A model generated the notes under the pieces. That model had not been told where the DNA came from, did no database searches, and saw only the letters and a list, made by a program, of their open reading frames with translations. A stretch of DNA of 8,739 nucleotides from an uncultured bacterium (lineage in GTDB: Bacteria; Verrucomicrobiota; Kiritimatiellia; UBA8416; CALETX01). Shown here piece by piece: positions 1 to 6,670 of this stretch. The translations under genes and the position numbers were made by a program. The stretch is taken from contig CALETX010000269.1 in assembly GCA_937920455.1 (NCBI GenBank), positions 1-8,739 on the forward strand. The letters are read 5' to 3'. The first letter of the stretch is position 1. Each line of letters begins with the position of its first letter.

Positions 1-35
1 AGAGGATTCTGGAAGCATACGCTCACCTGTGTCAT
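1..35 (-). CDS. Probable start of the next operon gene (partial, 3' end outside window)
   Basis: An ATG at 35 lies 15 bases after the TGA stop of the methyltransferase and stays open to the window edge, reading MTQVSVCFQNP. A short polar start followed by a hydrophobic strand (VSVCF) is typical of the first beta strand of a Rossmann or GT fold, and the locus is full of GTs, but eleven codons cannot identify a family. An alternative start is the ATG at 18 in another frame (MLPESS), which has a better Shine-Dalgarno-like sequence (AGGTGAG at 22-28). I prefer the ATG at 35 because of its residue pattern; the choice is uncertain. Confidence 0.35.
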   Translation of the reverse strand, partial: MTQVSVCFQNP

Positions 36-50
36 CAAGAGAACCGCCCA

Positions 51-823
51 TCACATCTTCCTCGCAACCAGGGCCATGCAGAACGGGTATATGAGGCTGA
101 AAATGGCAACGTCCCTGAAACCTGCTTCCATCACTTCACACCATGCGTCCGCTCCATACTCAGTCACAACCTTGTAGTCTCTGGCGCGCATACCCGGCGC
201 GCCATGGTAGCTGGGACACAGAAAGCCGCGCCGTACGGTTTTCCTGCCAACGAGCAAGGGCACGGTCCATGCCATCAGCCCTCCGTTCTTCAGAATCCGT
301 TTGCACTCAGCCAGAGCATCAACCGGTTTGCCAACATGCTCGATGTGTCTGAGTGTAATATCACATCCCATGTGCCATCGGGATACGGCATTCTCTCCAT
401 ATTGGCAGCAGGATACCTGGCGAGCTCTCGTCGCGGAAGATTGCTCAGAAAACGCGAAAGAGACCCTGCTGCATTTATCTCCAGCACACTCAGACGCCTG
501 AAACCCTCGCTCTCGCGGCAAAAATCCTCAAACGTTCCCTGCCACCCGAATCTGTCAAGAATCACCGCCGCCAGTGTCATGGACCTGAGGTTGCTGTTGC
601 AGCAACGGCAGTGATATCCCTGCTGCATATTTATGGCCATCTCCTCCTGCTTGGACAAGTTCCACTCCTTCACAAGCTCGGGCCACAGGACGGCCGAAAA
701 GACAAATTCGCAGCCGCCGCACACCGGACATTTTGACAGACCACGCTGCTTCATCTCTTTTTCGCAGGATTGACACTCTCGGCGACGGAACCATTTGATT
801 AGATTGTTTACAAAATTGCTCAC
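51..823 (-). pseudogene. Zinc-ribbon class I SAM-dependent methyltransferase, split by a frameshift
   Basis: Two overlapping frames together make one methyltransferase. The 5' frame starts at GTG 823 and carries a cysteine-rich N-terminus (C17/C20, CPVC 32-35, CRCC 72-75), probably a zinc ribbon. The SAM-binding motif I region follows (VLEINAAGSL, about 113-122), then MPYPDGTWDVILHSDT (145-160), after which it runs out of frame and stops at 290. The remainder lies in another frame and ends at 51: EHVGKPVDAL, the KNGG turn, TVPLLVGR, SYHG, EYGADAW and EAGF. The family normally reads HSDTLEHV without a break, so one base is missing near 342-346. Restoring it gives 257 residues and an otherwise intact protein. 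The GTG start overlaps the upstream GT9 stop (GTGA, 820-823), indicating translational coupling. Substrate unknown; a sugar or glycan precursor is inferred from context. It may be a real pseudogene or a sequencing error. Confidence 0.85.
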
Positions 824-1968
824 TTTGCTCGACTCTTCGAAGCCACCGGCAGCGACAACTTTTCCAGTTCCGCAATCACATTCTCAGGCGTTACGTTCCG
901 AATACACCGAAAATCCCCATACTTGCACTTCCATCTGCATCCCCGCGCCTCACACGGGTGGTGAACCATCCTGTGGCGCGACATATCTCCCCACGGTGTC
1001 CACCTGGGAAAATCACCTTCTCCCATTATCACCACGGTTGGCGTCCCCACTGCAATTGCCGCATGCAAACCGTATGTATCATTGCCCACACACACATCAC
1101 ATGCCTTTATAAGCGCCGCGCTTTGCCGAGCGTCGTAACGGCCTACGAAATGATCATCCAATTTCGCTGTTGCATTTCTAACCAGAGCGCAAACTTCACG
1201 AACTTTCAATCGATCGGCCGCACCACCCACAAAAATGCAGACCAACCTGCGGCCCTCTGCCATAAGATCAATAAGACGCGCAAAAGACCCAGCATCCCAC
1301 TCTTTGCACCGCATGCCGGCTCCTGCGCATACCGCCACAGTCAAAGCATCTCCCAATGACATCCATCGGCTGTGGACTTCGGCTTGAGCTGCTTCTATCT
1401 CATCAGGCTCAAGGCCGAGGTCCGGCTTTATATCCTCCCTTGATTCAACGGTCTTTACTCCACATTCTCTGAAGAACCTTGCCAGCTTGTCTAACTCGTG
1501 TTCCATTCGCGATGCCTTGACCAATTTCGTGTACACTTTGCGCGTGTCCAACGCTGGCAACTCGTCCGGCGACATCGGTTCGCCATCGAACCAGATTTTC
1601 TCCTGCGCAGGGATCTCTGCGGCAAGCCGGTGATACAACGCGACCGTGCTGTATATCGGATGCAGAAGCACCGAACAGCGTGTCTTTCGAAGACTCTGCA
1701 CCGCTAAGTAACGCCGCGCCCTGTCCGGCAGGGTATGGGTGGTTGGCAGTACTATGCAACGGTGAGCAATTCTGTCGAGCAGCGGTTTATTCCGTTCATT
1801 GCATACCACCCATAGTTCATTCGGAGCGATATGATCCTTGAGTACCTTCAACGCGCCTGTCAGCAAGAGCGTGTCGCCTAAACCGCCTGGCGCTAGAACC
1901 ATCACAGCATCTCTTTTGCTGTTTTTCACCCTCAAACCAAAACCGGCGATATCATTCAGGAGGCCCAA
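820..1968 (-). CDS. GT9 family glycosyltransferase (ADP-heptose:LPS heptosyltransferase-like)
   Basis: The 382-residue product has the two-Rossmann GT-B layout of family GT9, whose studied members (WaaC, WaaF) transfer heptose from ADP-heptose to the LPS inner core in the cytoplasm. Visible motifs are APGGLGDTLLLTGAL at 26-40 (D32 matches the proposed catalytic Asp after the glycine loop), AGAGMRCKEW at 215-224 and GNDTYGLHAAIAVGTPTVVIMG at 295-316, the nucleotide-sugar site. A C-terminal cluster (C339, C344, C348, C355 with W346) is seen in a subset of GT9 proteins and may bind metal. The donor need not be heptose. The start is uncertain: TTG 1968 is the first possible in-frame start, since a TGA lies just upstream, while GTG/ATG codons at residues 22-23 sit closer to the usual GT9 N-terminus. 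The stop overlaps the methyltransferase start by 4 bases. Confidence 0.9.
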   Translation of the reverse strand: MGLLNDIAGFGLRVKNSKRDAVMVLAPGGLGDTLLLTGALKVLKDHIAPNELWVVCNERNKPLLDRIAHRCIVLPTTHTLPDRARRYLAVQSLRKTRCSVLLHPIYSTVALYHRLAAEIPAQEKIWFDGEPMSPDELPALDTRKVYTKLVKASRMEHELDKLARFFRECGVKTVESREDIKPDLGLEPDEIEAAQAEVHSRWMSLGDALTVAVCAGAGMRCKEWDAGSFARLIDLMAEGRRLVCIFVGGAADRLKVREVCALVRNATAKLDDHFVGRYDARQSAALIKACDVCVGNDTYGLHAAIAVGTPTVVIMGEGDFPRWTPWGDMSRHRMVHHPCEARGCRWKCKYGDFRCIRNVTPENVIAELEKLSLPVASKSRAK

Positions 1969-2024
1969 ATAGATCGGCCCAGGCTCTCATGCAGACGCCT
2001 AACCTTCACTGCCTCAGCTCTCAT

Positions 2025-3200
2025 CTACGAGGAAAGCTGTGAAATCAGCCGCTCATACCACTGGCGAAAGGCGCGCGCAACAGCTTCCAAAGAAAACCGC
2101 TCCGCATACCCCCAGTTCGCCTCCCGCATCCGATTCGCCAGGCCAGGTTCGTTTAATATCCGGTTGATCCGGCTTGCGAATGCGGTTGTGTCCGATGTAT
2201 CCAGAAGCTCGATTCCAGCTCCTTCATCCCGTATTTCCCGAAACGAATCGCAATCCTGCGCCACGATCGGAGCGCCCGCCCCCACACATCGGGCGAGAGA
2301 GCCGGATGCACTGACCTCTCCATAGGGGAGTAAAAAAACGTCTGATGCCCGAAGCGCCGAATCGAATGCGTCCTTGTCAAGATAACCGGTAATAATAAAC
2401 CGACGCCCGATTCCGGCTTTCATAGCTACTTCTTTCAACCGCTCTAAATACTGCCTGGACTCAGAGCCCAGCGGACCGCCAATCGCGCACAGAACCGTAT
2501 CCGCCGGCAGTTTAGCCAATGCTTCGATAGCCAGTTCGTAACGTTTTCTGTCAAAGACAAAGCCAACAATGGACAGAAGTCTCTTGTTTCCGATTTGCCA
2601 TTTCTCCCTGAAACGCTGAGCGGCTCCGGGATCGGCTCTGCAGCGATAAACGAGGTGGGGCAGCACAAAAATCTTCGCTTCAGGCAAACCAGTATTCCCT
2701 AGAACCCGCTTGTGCCAACGATGATGCACATGAATGCCCACGTGACGCGAGAGAACTTCCCTCTCGATCGAACCTTGTCCGGTGATCCTGCCGGCAACCA
2801 ACAATCCGAACACATAGTCCGCTGCAGTCTCAGGCTGCTCGGCCCCGCGTGATCCTCTGAACCACGGATGCTCATGAAGCGTCACAACAGCCGGCGCAGA
2901 AAGATATCTTGTAAAAACTTCATAGGCATCCTCGAACATCCGCGTTCCGTTCCAAGCCATGTCCGCATAATGAACGTGAACAAGATCGCACTTTGGCAAC
3001 TTCGTTGCCGCCCGGTGCGCGCCTGATCTCAGACGCATTACCCTTAGTAAATGATTTCTTCTGGCGCCCGTTTCGGCCAAGCGCACTTGGTGGAGCGAGG
3101 CAAAATCATGTCCCAACGCGGCACACATGGCCTGGGTGTAATCCGCCACACCGCAAGCCGCGCCCGCGGGGGGCGACGGATGTATCAGCAGAACATGCAC
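2025..3200 (-). CDS. GT4 family glycosyltransferase with modified EX7E motif
   Basis: This 391-residue GT-B enzyme belongs to the GT4-like retaining transferases that use nucleotide sugars at the cytoplasmic membrane. The N-terminal domain starts MHVLLIHPSPP and has the acceptor-side loop ACGVADYTQAMCAAL (15-29), DLVHVHYAD (72-80) and TLHEHPWF (107-114). The C-terminal donor domain begins near 208 (LLSIVGFVFDRKRYELAIEAL) and continues with GYLDKDAF (272-279), SDVFLLPYGE (286-295) and SASGSLARCVGAGAPIVA (297-314). The first Glu of the EX7E motif is E295 but the second position is A303, as in other GT4 proteins with an S-x-SG loop. GTG 3200 is the first possible start, because an in-frame TGA lies about 45 bases upstream; no clear ribosome-binding site precedes it. 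The 61-base gap to the preceding gene shows no terminator. Sugar specificity cannot be read from the sequence. Confidence 0.88.
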   Translation of the reverse strand: MHVLLIHPSPPAGAACGVADYTQAMCAALGHDFASLHQVRLAETGARRNHLLRVMRLRSGAHRAATKLPKCDLVHVHYADMAWNGTRMFEDAYEVFTRYLSAPAVVTLHEHPWFRGSRGAEQPETAADYVFGLLVAGRITGQGSIEREVLSRHVGIHVHHRWHKRVLGNTGLPEAKIFVLPHLVYRCRADPGAAQRFREKWQIGNKRLLSIVGFVFDRKRYELAIEALAKLPADTVLCAIGGPLGSESRQYLERLKEVAMKAGIGRRFIITGYLDKDAFDSALRASDVFLLPYGEVSASGSLARCVGAGAPIVAQDCDSFREIRDEGAGIELLDTSDTTAFASRINRILNEPGLANRMREANWGYAERFSLEAVARAFRQWYERLISQLSS

Positions 3201-3261
3201 TGGCTGGGACAGGAGGCTTCGAAACCTTGCGGTATATGTTCAGAATGGGATCGTTCTCTCT

Positions 3262-4212
3262 TCACCTTTTCCCAATCAAACGGCTGCCAAGCCATGGCAA
3301 AAACTTGAGGGCTGGTGCAGGTTCTCCGTGCCAGGCCTTTTGCAGACGAATCAAGAATTCATACCAGGCTTCCAACGCGATGCTTCTCCGTGGAGCACGA
3401 TTGCGCAGAATCTGGTGGACCTCAGCGCACCGTCTGGAATCTCCAGCGCAGAAGTTCCTCACAAGCCGCCCCTTTGTCAGACGCCAGTCGGCATCGTCAA
3501 TTGTGAAAAGGTGATCCCATCCACCCGCAAGCCGCGCGTTTTCCACTCCATCCTCTCCCTCCACAGCGCCGGCCGCTCCTCCTGGAACGTGGTCATAGAC
3601 ATGCCTCTGGTGAATCACGCTCCCAATCTCAGAGGCGTCAATGACAGGAATTCCTCGTGACCGGCAAGAATATATGAGCCAATTGTCAAACTTTGCCCGC
3701 CCAATCACCATCGGAAGCAACGAGTCCCATACTTTGTCGCGCCACACGAAAATATCTATCGCATCACCTCTTGCCAAATTGCCATACTCACGCGCCTTTT
3801 CCCAAAGTCGTATATCCCAGTCATCTTTCGAAACATCTAAGATTCCTTCCACTTCAAGATTCCACCTTCTGGCAACCATCAAGAATTTTGGAAAATGCAG
3901 CGCCAGCAATGCTTTTCGCGTTGCGGTTGTTACAATTATATCGGCATTGATATACGCCCGATACTGATGGCTTGCCAGTCTCTCGCCTTCTTCAAATATG
4001 GAGTCAATACGAGGCAAACCGTTCTTGTTGCAGAGAACATCAGGAAACCGTCTCAGGCCTTCCTCTACTGATGCCTCTTCGTATCCCTCGCCTCTGCCAA
4101 AGAGAATAATTTCCGCCCCCGGGAATGCGGCTTTCCAGCTCCGGATCGCATTTAGCTGACGTTGAGCCGCCGCGCCTTTAAACGGAAGCGCTGTGGTGAA
4201 AATGGTGATCAT
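3262..4212 (-). CDS. Putative glycosyltransferase, NADI-motif family (second copy)
   Basis: The 316-residue product matches a widespread but functionally poorly defined family with a GT-A-like appearance. Landmarks are an N-terminal strand-helix unit (MITIFTTALPF, then IILFGRGEGYEEA, 35-46), AYINADIIV (86-94, where NAD resembles a DXD-type metal/nucleotide-sugar motif), LMVARRWNLEV (111-121), IDIFVWRDKVW (152-162), GRAKFDNWLI (171-180) and VIHQRHVYDH (199-208). A later segment, NARLAGGWDHLFTIDDADWRL, is also family-like. The 7936-8739 gene carries the same motifs in the same order with closer-to-consensus versions (VGRRWDLDV, HQNHSY), so the two are diverged paralogs. No transmembrane segment is evident. 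ATG 4212 lies 30 bases after the upstream GT4 stop, without a strong ribosome-binding site. A transferase role in glycan assembly is inferred from motifs and context; donor and acceptor are unknown. Confidence 0.75.
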   Translation of the reverse strand: MITIFTTALPFKGAAAQRQLNAIRSWKAAFPGAEIILFGRGEGYEEASVEEGLRRFPDVLCNKNGLPRIDSIFEEGERLASHQYRAYINADIIVTTATRKALLALHFPKFLMVARRWNLEVEGILDVSKDDWDIRLWEKAREYGNLARGDAIDIFVWRDKVWDSLLPMVIGRAKFDNWLIYSCRSRGIPVIDASEIGSVIHQRHVYDHVPGGAAGAVEGEDGVENARLAGGWDHLFTIDDADWRLTKGRLVRNFCAGDSRRCAEVHQILRNRAPRRSIALEAWYEFLIRLQKAWHGEPAPALKFLPWLGSRLIGKR

Positions 4213-4242
4213 TTGCCATATTCAGTCCGCGTCAACAAACCA

Positions 4243-5532
4243 TCAACGGGACAACAAGCCCTGGAAACGACTGCTTGCCGAGTCAAACAAATCCAGGTAC
4301 TTTTGCGCCTGCTTTTCCGGCTCAAAGCTCTCTGCGATAAAAGCTCGACAAGCTTCGCGCATCTTTTCGCGCTCTCCTTCCGACAACGCGAGAAAAACAC
4401 CAGCCGCCTCCGCGAGCGCCATGGGTGAAACCTCTTTTGCAAGGAATCCAGTCCGGCCGTGAATAACAAGCTCCGTGCATCCGTTCACAGGAAATGCAAC
4501 CGCCGGCAAACCGGCCGCCAGAGCCTCCAGGATGACATTAGGCAAATTCTCAACTCGTGATGGAACTACCAATAAATCCGCCGCATTGTAGTACATGTTC
4601 AACAACGCCTCATCCCTGACCGGGGGGCGCACTTCAAGCCCCCGTGGTGCTGCCAGCGTTCCATGCCAGTTGCCTATTGCAACAACACGCGCGCGAGGAT
4701 GAGCTGAACAAATCAGCGGCACACTCTCTGCAAGCAAATCGGCACCCTTTATCCCCGGCAAAAAGATTTCAGCCACAGCAAGAAGCACCGGCTCATCTCC
4801 GAAGCCCAAAATCTCTCGGATAGCTATGCGGTTCGGGAGAGATCTGAACGTTCGAGAAGGAAGGATATTAGGAATATGTTCGGTTCTTACGAAATTTTCC
4901 AGCCTCTGCCGAGCAAGATCGGCCATCCACTGAGACGGAGCAACAAAGGCCAGCGACCGTGGTCTTCGTTGGTAAAATCTGCGCCTTCTCCGCCACTCTT
5001 CAGCCGGATTTCTGGAAGCAGCGCCCAATTGGCCGGCTTGCGGACAAACCTCCGTACACCCCTTATCAAAATCCGGACAGTCAAGGCTGTGCGTGCAATA
5101 GCCGGTCAGCGGCCACATATCATGAAGAGTCCACACGATCGGCACTTCGCGCGGAAGACGCGGGAGAAGACCAAATGTCATATTGTGATGGATATTGTGA
5201 AGGCTGATAATATCAGGCTTCATTCTGCGAACGCAGGCCGCGACCGCGGCCTCGTTCATGCGCCGACGCCACTCATCTGCCAAGGGCTGATGAAAAAACC
5301 TGTGGATTACTCGATAAATCACCAAACTAACCAGAGGAGGCCATGCCGATGCCACATGAGCGCCGCTGCGCGCATCGCCCTCTGCAGCGATCCATTGGGC
5401 ACGAAGGTCATTTCGCGCCGCCAAAGCCTCGAATAGCCTACGGCACGCAATAGCAGCTCCACCCCACGTGACGTCCGAAACAAGAACAACAGATTTGTTC
5501 ACCAATCCATTCGTCTCTGCGGCCGGCGCCAT
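4243..5532 (-). CDS. GT4 family glycosyltransferase with cysteine cluster (WcaC-like architecture)
   Basis: From ATG 5532 the protein has 429 residues and a full GT-B layout. The N-terminal domain contains SVVLVSDVTWGGAAIACRRL (14-33), PDIISLHNIHH (106-116) and TLHDMWPLTGYCTH (135-148). It is followed by a cysteine cluster (C146, C152, C159, C163, then PQ), known in a group of GT4 enzymes that act on exopolysaccharide precursors and possibly metal-binding. The donor domain has VAEIFLPGIKGADLL (253-267), DLLVVPSRVENLPNVILEALAAGLP (319-343) with an intact EX7E pair (E328, E336), and GRTGFLA. ATG 5532 falls one base after the upstream TGA, which suits coupled translation. An ATG at 5574 would add 14 Gly/Ser-rich residues inside the upstream gene and looks less likely. 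Specificity is unknown; action at the cytoplasmic face on a lipid-linked glycan is inferred. Confidence 0.88.
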   Translation of the reverse strand: MAPAAETNGLVNKSVVLVSDVTWGGAAIACRRLFEALAARNDLRAQWIAAEGDARSGAHVASAWPPLVSLVIYRVIHRFFHQPLADEWRRRMNEAAVAACVRRMKPDIISLHNIHHNMTFGLLPRLPREVPIVWTLHDMWPLTGYCTHSLDCPDFDKGCTEVCPQAGQLGAASRNPAEEWRRRRRFYQRRPRSLAFVAPSQWMADLARQRLENFVRTEHIPNILPSRTFRSLPNRIAIREILGFGDEPVLLAVAEIFLPGIKGADLLAESVPLICSAHPRARVVAIGNWHGTLAAPRGLEVRPPVRDEALLNMYYNAADLLVVPSRVENLPNVILEALAAGLPAVAFPVNGCTELVIHGRTGFLAKEVSPMALAEAAGVFLALSEGEREKMREACRAFIAESFEPEKQAQKYLDLFDSASSRFQGLLSR

Positions 5533-5533
5533 C

Positions 5534-6628
5534 TCACATCTGCTGCCTATGCCGCCGCTCCCAGCGCCGATCATACCATGCCGCCAATACTTCGAGCGTC
5601 TTCTCCAATCGGTACGCCCCGCGGCATGACATCGCTTCCGGCGCTGGCCATCGCCGCATTATCAACCTCAAGAAACAAAACAGCGGACTTCTCATGAGCT
5701 CGGCGACATCATGCATCGGCCGCAGCGAAAAATTAATCCTCCCCTCCAGAATATCATTCCACATGAGAGTTATCTGCTTAGGATGTTCTCCACGATATCG
5801 CTCGAGCCAGGCAACGTACAGGTTGGTGTTATGAACATGAAAAGGCGCGCTCAGCTTGAGCCAGTTTCTTTCAGCCCAGTCTGCAGAATCTGTGATTCCC
5901 ATATCTCCTCGCTGATCATAATACCTGCACTTGGCAGCCACTTGCTCTCGGAAAAGCAAGGAATAGTGTTTCATCGCAATGCCGCGGCTGTCGAAGTATT
6001 CGCGGTTGAGCCATTTCGAACTTCTTAGGTCGCGCCCTCTATCATCACACACTGTTGGCGGCGCATGAGAGACATATTTCCAACCCGGCTTCCAACGGAA
6101 CAGCCGATGGCATTCTCCACCTACCATATGACCGCGCATAAAAGGTCCGTCAACATACCATTCTAGACTTCCCCAAAAGGTAATCTGATGAAATGAAATA
6201 GCGTTCACCTCCGGTTGCTCACTCAAAACCGAAAAGATTATCTCCATGTCCGACTCGGTGTAAAATTCATCGCAATCCACTTGCCACAGCCAATCGCCTG
6301 TGGCGCGTTTTGCATAAGCTTGCGACATCTCAAGCTTCTCCCCGGGCCAAAATCCATTGGGATGATCTTCGTCTTCAGCCGTTACAACAATAACTTTGCC
6401 CTCGGGGTCCTCTTTACTTTTGAAGCGCCTAAGTTCATCCAGAGTCCCATCTATGGAATGCCCGTCACCAGTAGCCGCATGGGCGAATCGCGGAACTGCA
6501 CCTTCCACTACAATGATCTGATGGGCAAATGGATATAATGACCGCAGGTTATAAGGCACAAACGGCATCCCGTTCAAGACGATCATGCCAAACGTTACGC
6601 GCGGACGTGCTGGTGCCAACATATTCAT
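5534..6628 (-). CDS. GT2-like (GT-A fold) glycosyltransferase
   Basis: The 364-residue product begins MNMLAPARPRVTFGMIVLNGMPFVPYNL, the typical first strand and helix of GT2-like enzymes (a short N-terminal tail, then the FGMIVLNGMPF strand-loop). IIVVEGAVP follows at 38-46. The core motif is ATGDWLWQVDCDEFYT (109-124), where D118-C-D120-E is the DXD-type metal and nucleotide-sugar site. Family-like segments further on are AISFHQITFWG (143-153), HRLFRWKPGWKYVSHAPP (174-191) and HYSLLFREQVAAKCRYYDQRG (221-241), the last recurring in this group of GT2 relatives. No membrane segment is evident, so it is probably cytosolic or peripheral. ATG 6628 lies 42 bases downstream of the membrane-protein stop, with only a weak GAGAG-like site upstream; a second ATG two codons later is possible. 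The stop is one base from the next ATG. Donor and acceptor are unknown. Confidence 0.85.
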   Translation of the reverse strand: MNMLAPARPRVTFGMIVLNGMPFVPYNLRSLYPFAHQIIVVEGAVPRFAHAATGDGHSIDGTLDELRRFKSKEDPEGKVIVVTAEDEDHPNGFWPGEKLEMSQAYAKRATGDWLWQVDCDEFYTESDMEIIFSVLSEQPEVNAISFHQITFWGSLEWYVDGPFMRGHMVGGECHRLFRWKPGWKYVSHAPPTVCDDRGRDLRSSKWLNREYFDSRGIAMKHYSLLFREQVAAKCRYYDQRGDMGITDSADWAERNWLKLSAPFHVHNTNLYVAWLERYRGEHPKQITLMWNDILEGRINFSLRPMHDVAELMRSPLFCFLRLIMRRWPAPEAMSCRGAYRLEKTLEVLAAWYDRRWERRHRQQM

Positions 6629-6670
6629 ATGTACAACGCTCTCAGACTTTGCAATACCTGCAGCTCGACT

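Noticed and set aside
290..521. Overlap of the two methyltransferase frames as two separate overlapping genes
   Set aside because: Each half alone lacks essential parts of a methyltransferase fold, and the conserved motif is continuous across the frame change at 342-346, so one broken gene is the simpler reading.
3201..3261. Terminator or promoter in the largest intergenic gap
   Set aside because: The only palindromic piece (GGTTTCGAAGCC) would leave a 2-base loop and has no following T-run. No convincing -35/-10 pair was seen.
2993..3514. 173-codon open frame on the plus strand
   Set aside because: It spans the junction of two well-supported minus-strand genes, has no family-like motif, and is compositionally like an antisense shadow.
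4230..4235. TTGACG as a -35 promoter box upstream of the 3262-4212 gene
   Set aside because: The only TATGGC-like match downstream is about 9 bases away, far from the usual 16-18 base spacing, and the gap is only 30 bases within a co-directional run.
4876..5436. 186-codon open frame on the plus strand
   Set aside because: It is antisense to the middle of the GT4 gene, which has intact family motifs. The translation has no recognisable domain and looks like a shadow of a GC-rich gene.
5533..5574. Upstream ATG at 5574 as the start of the GT4 gene
   Set aside because: It would add a 14-residue Gly/Ser-rich tail lying wholly within the coding end of the preceding gene. The ATG one base after that gene's stop fits the usual N-terminus better.
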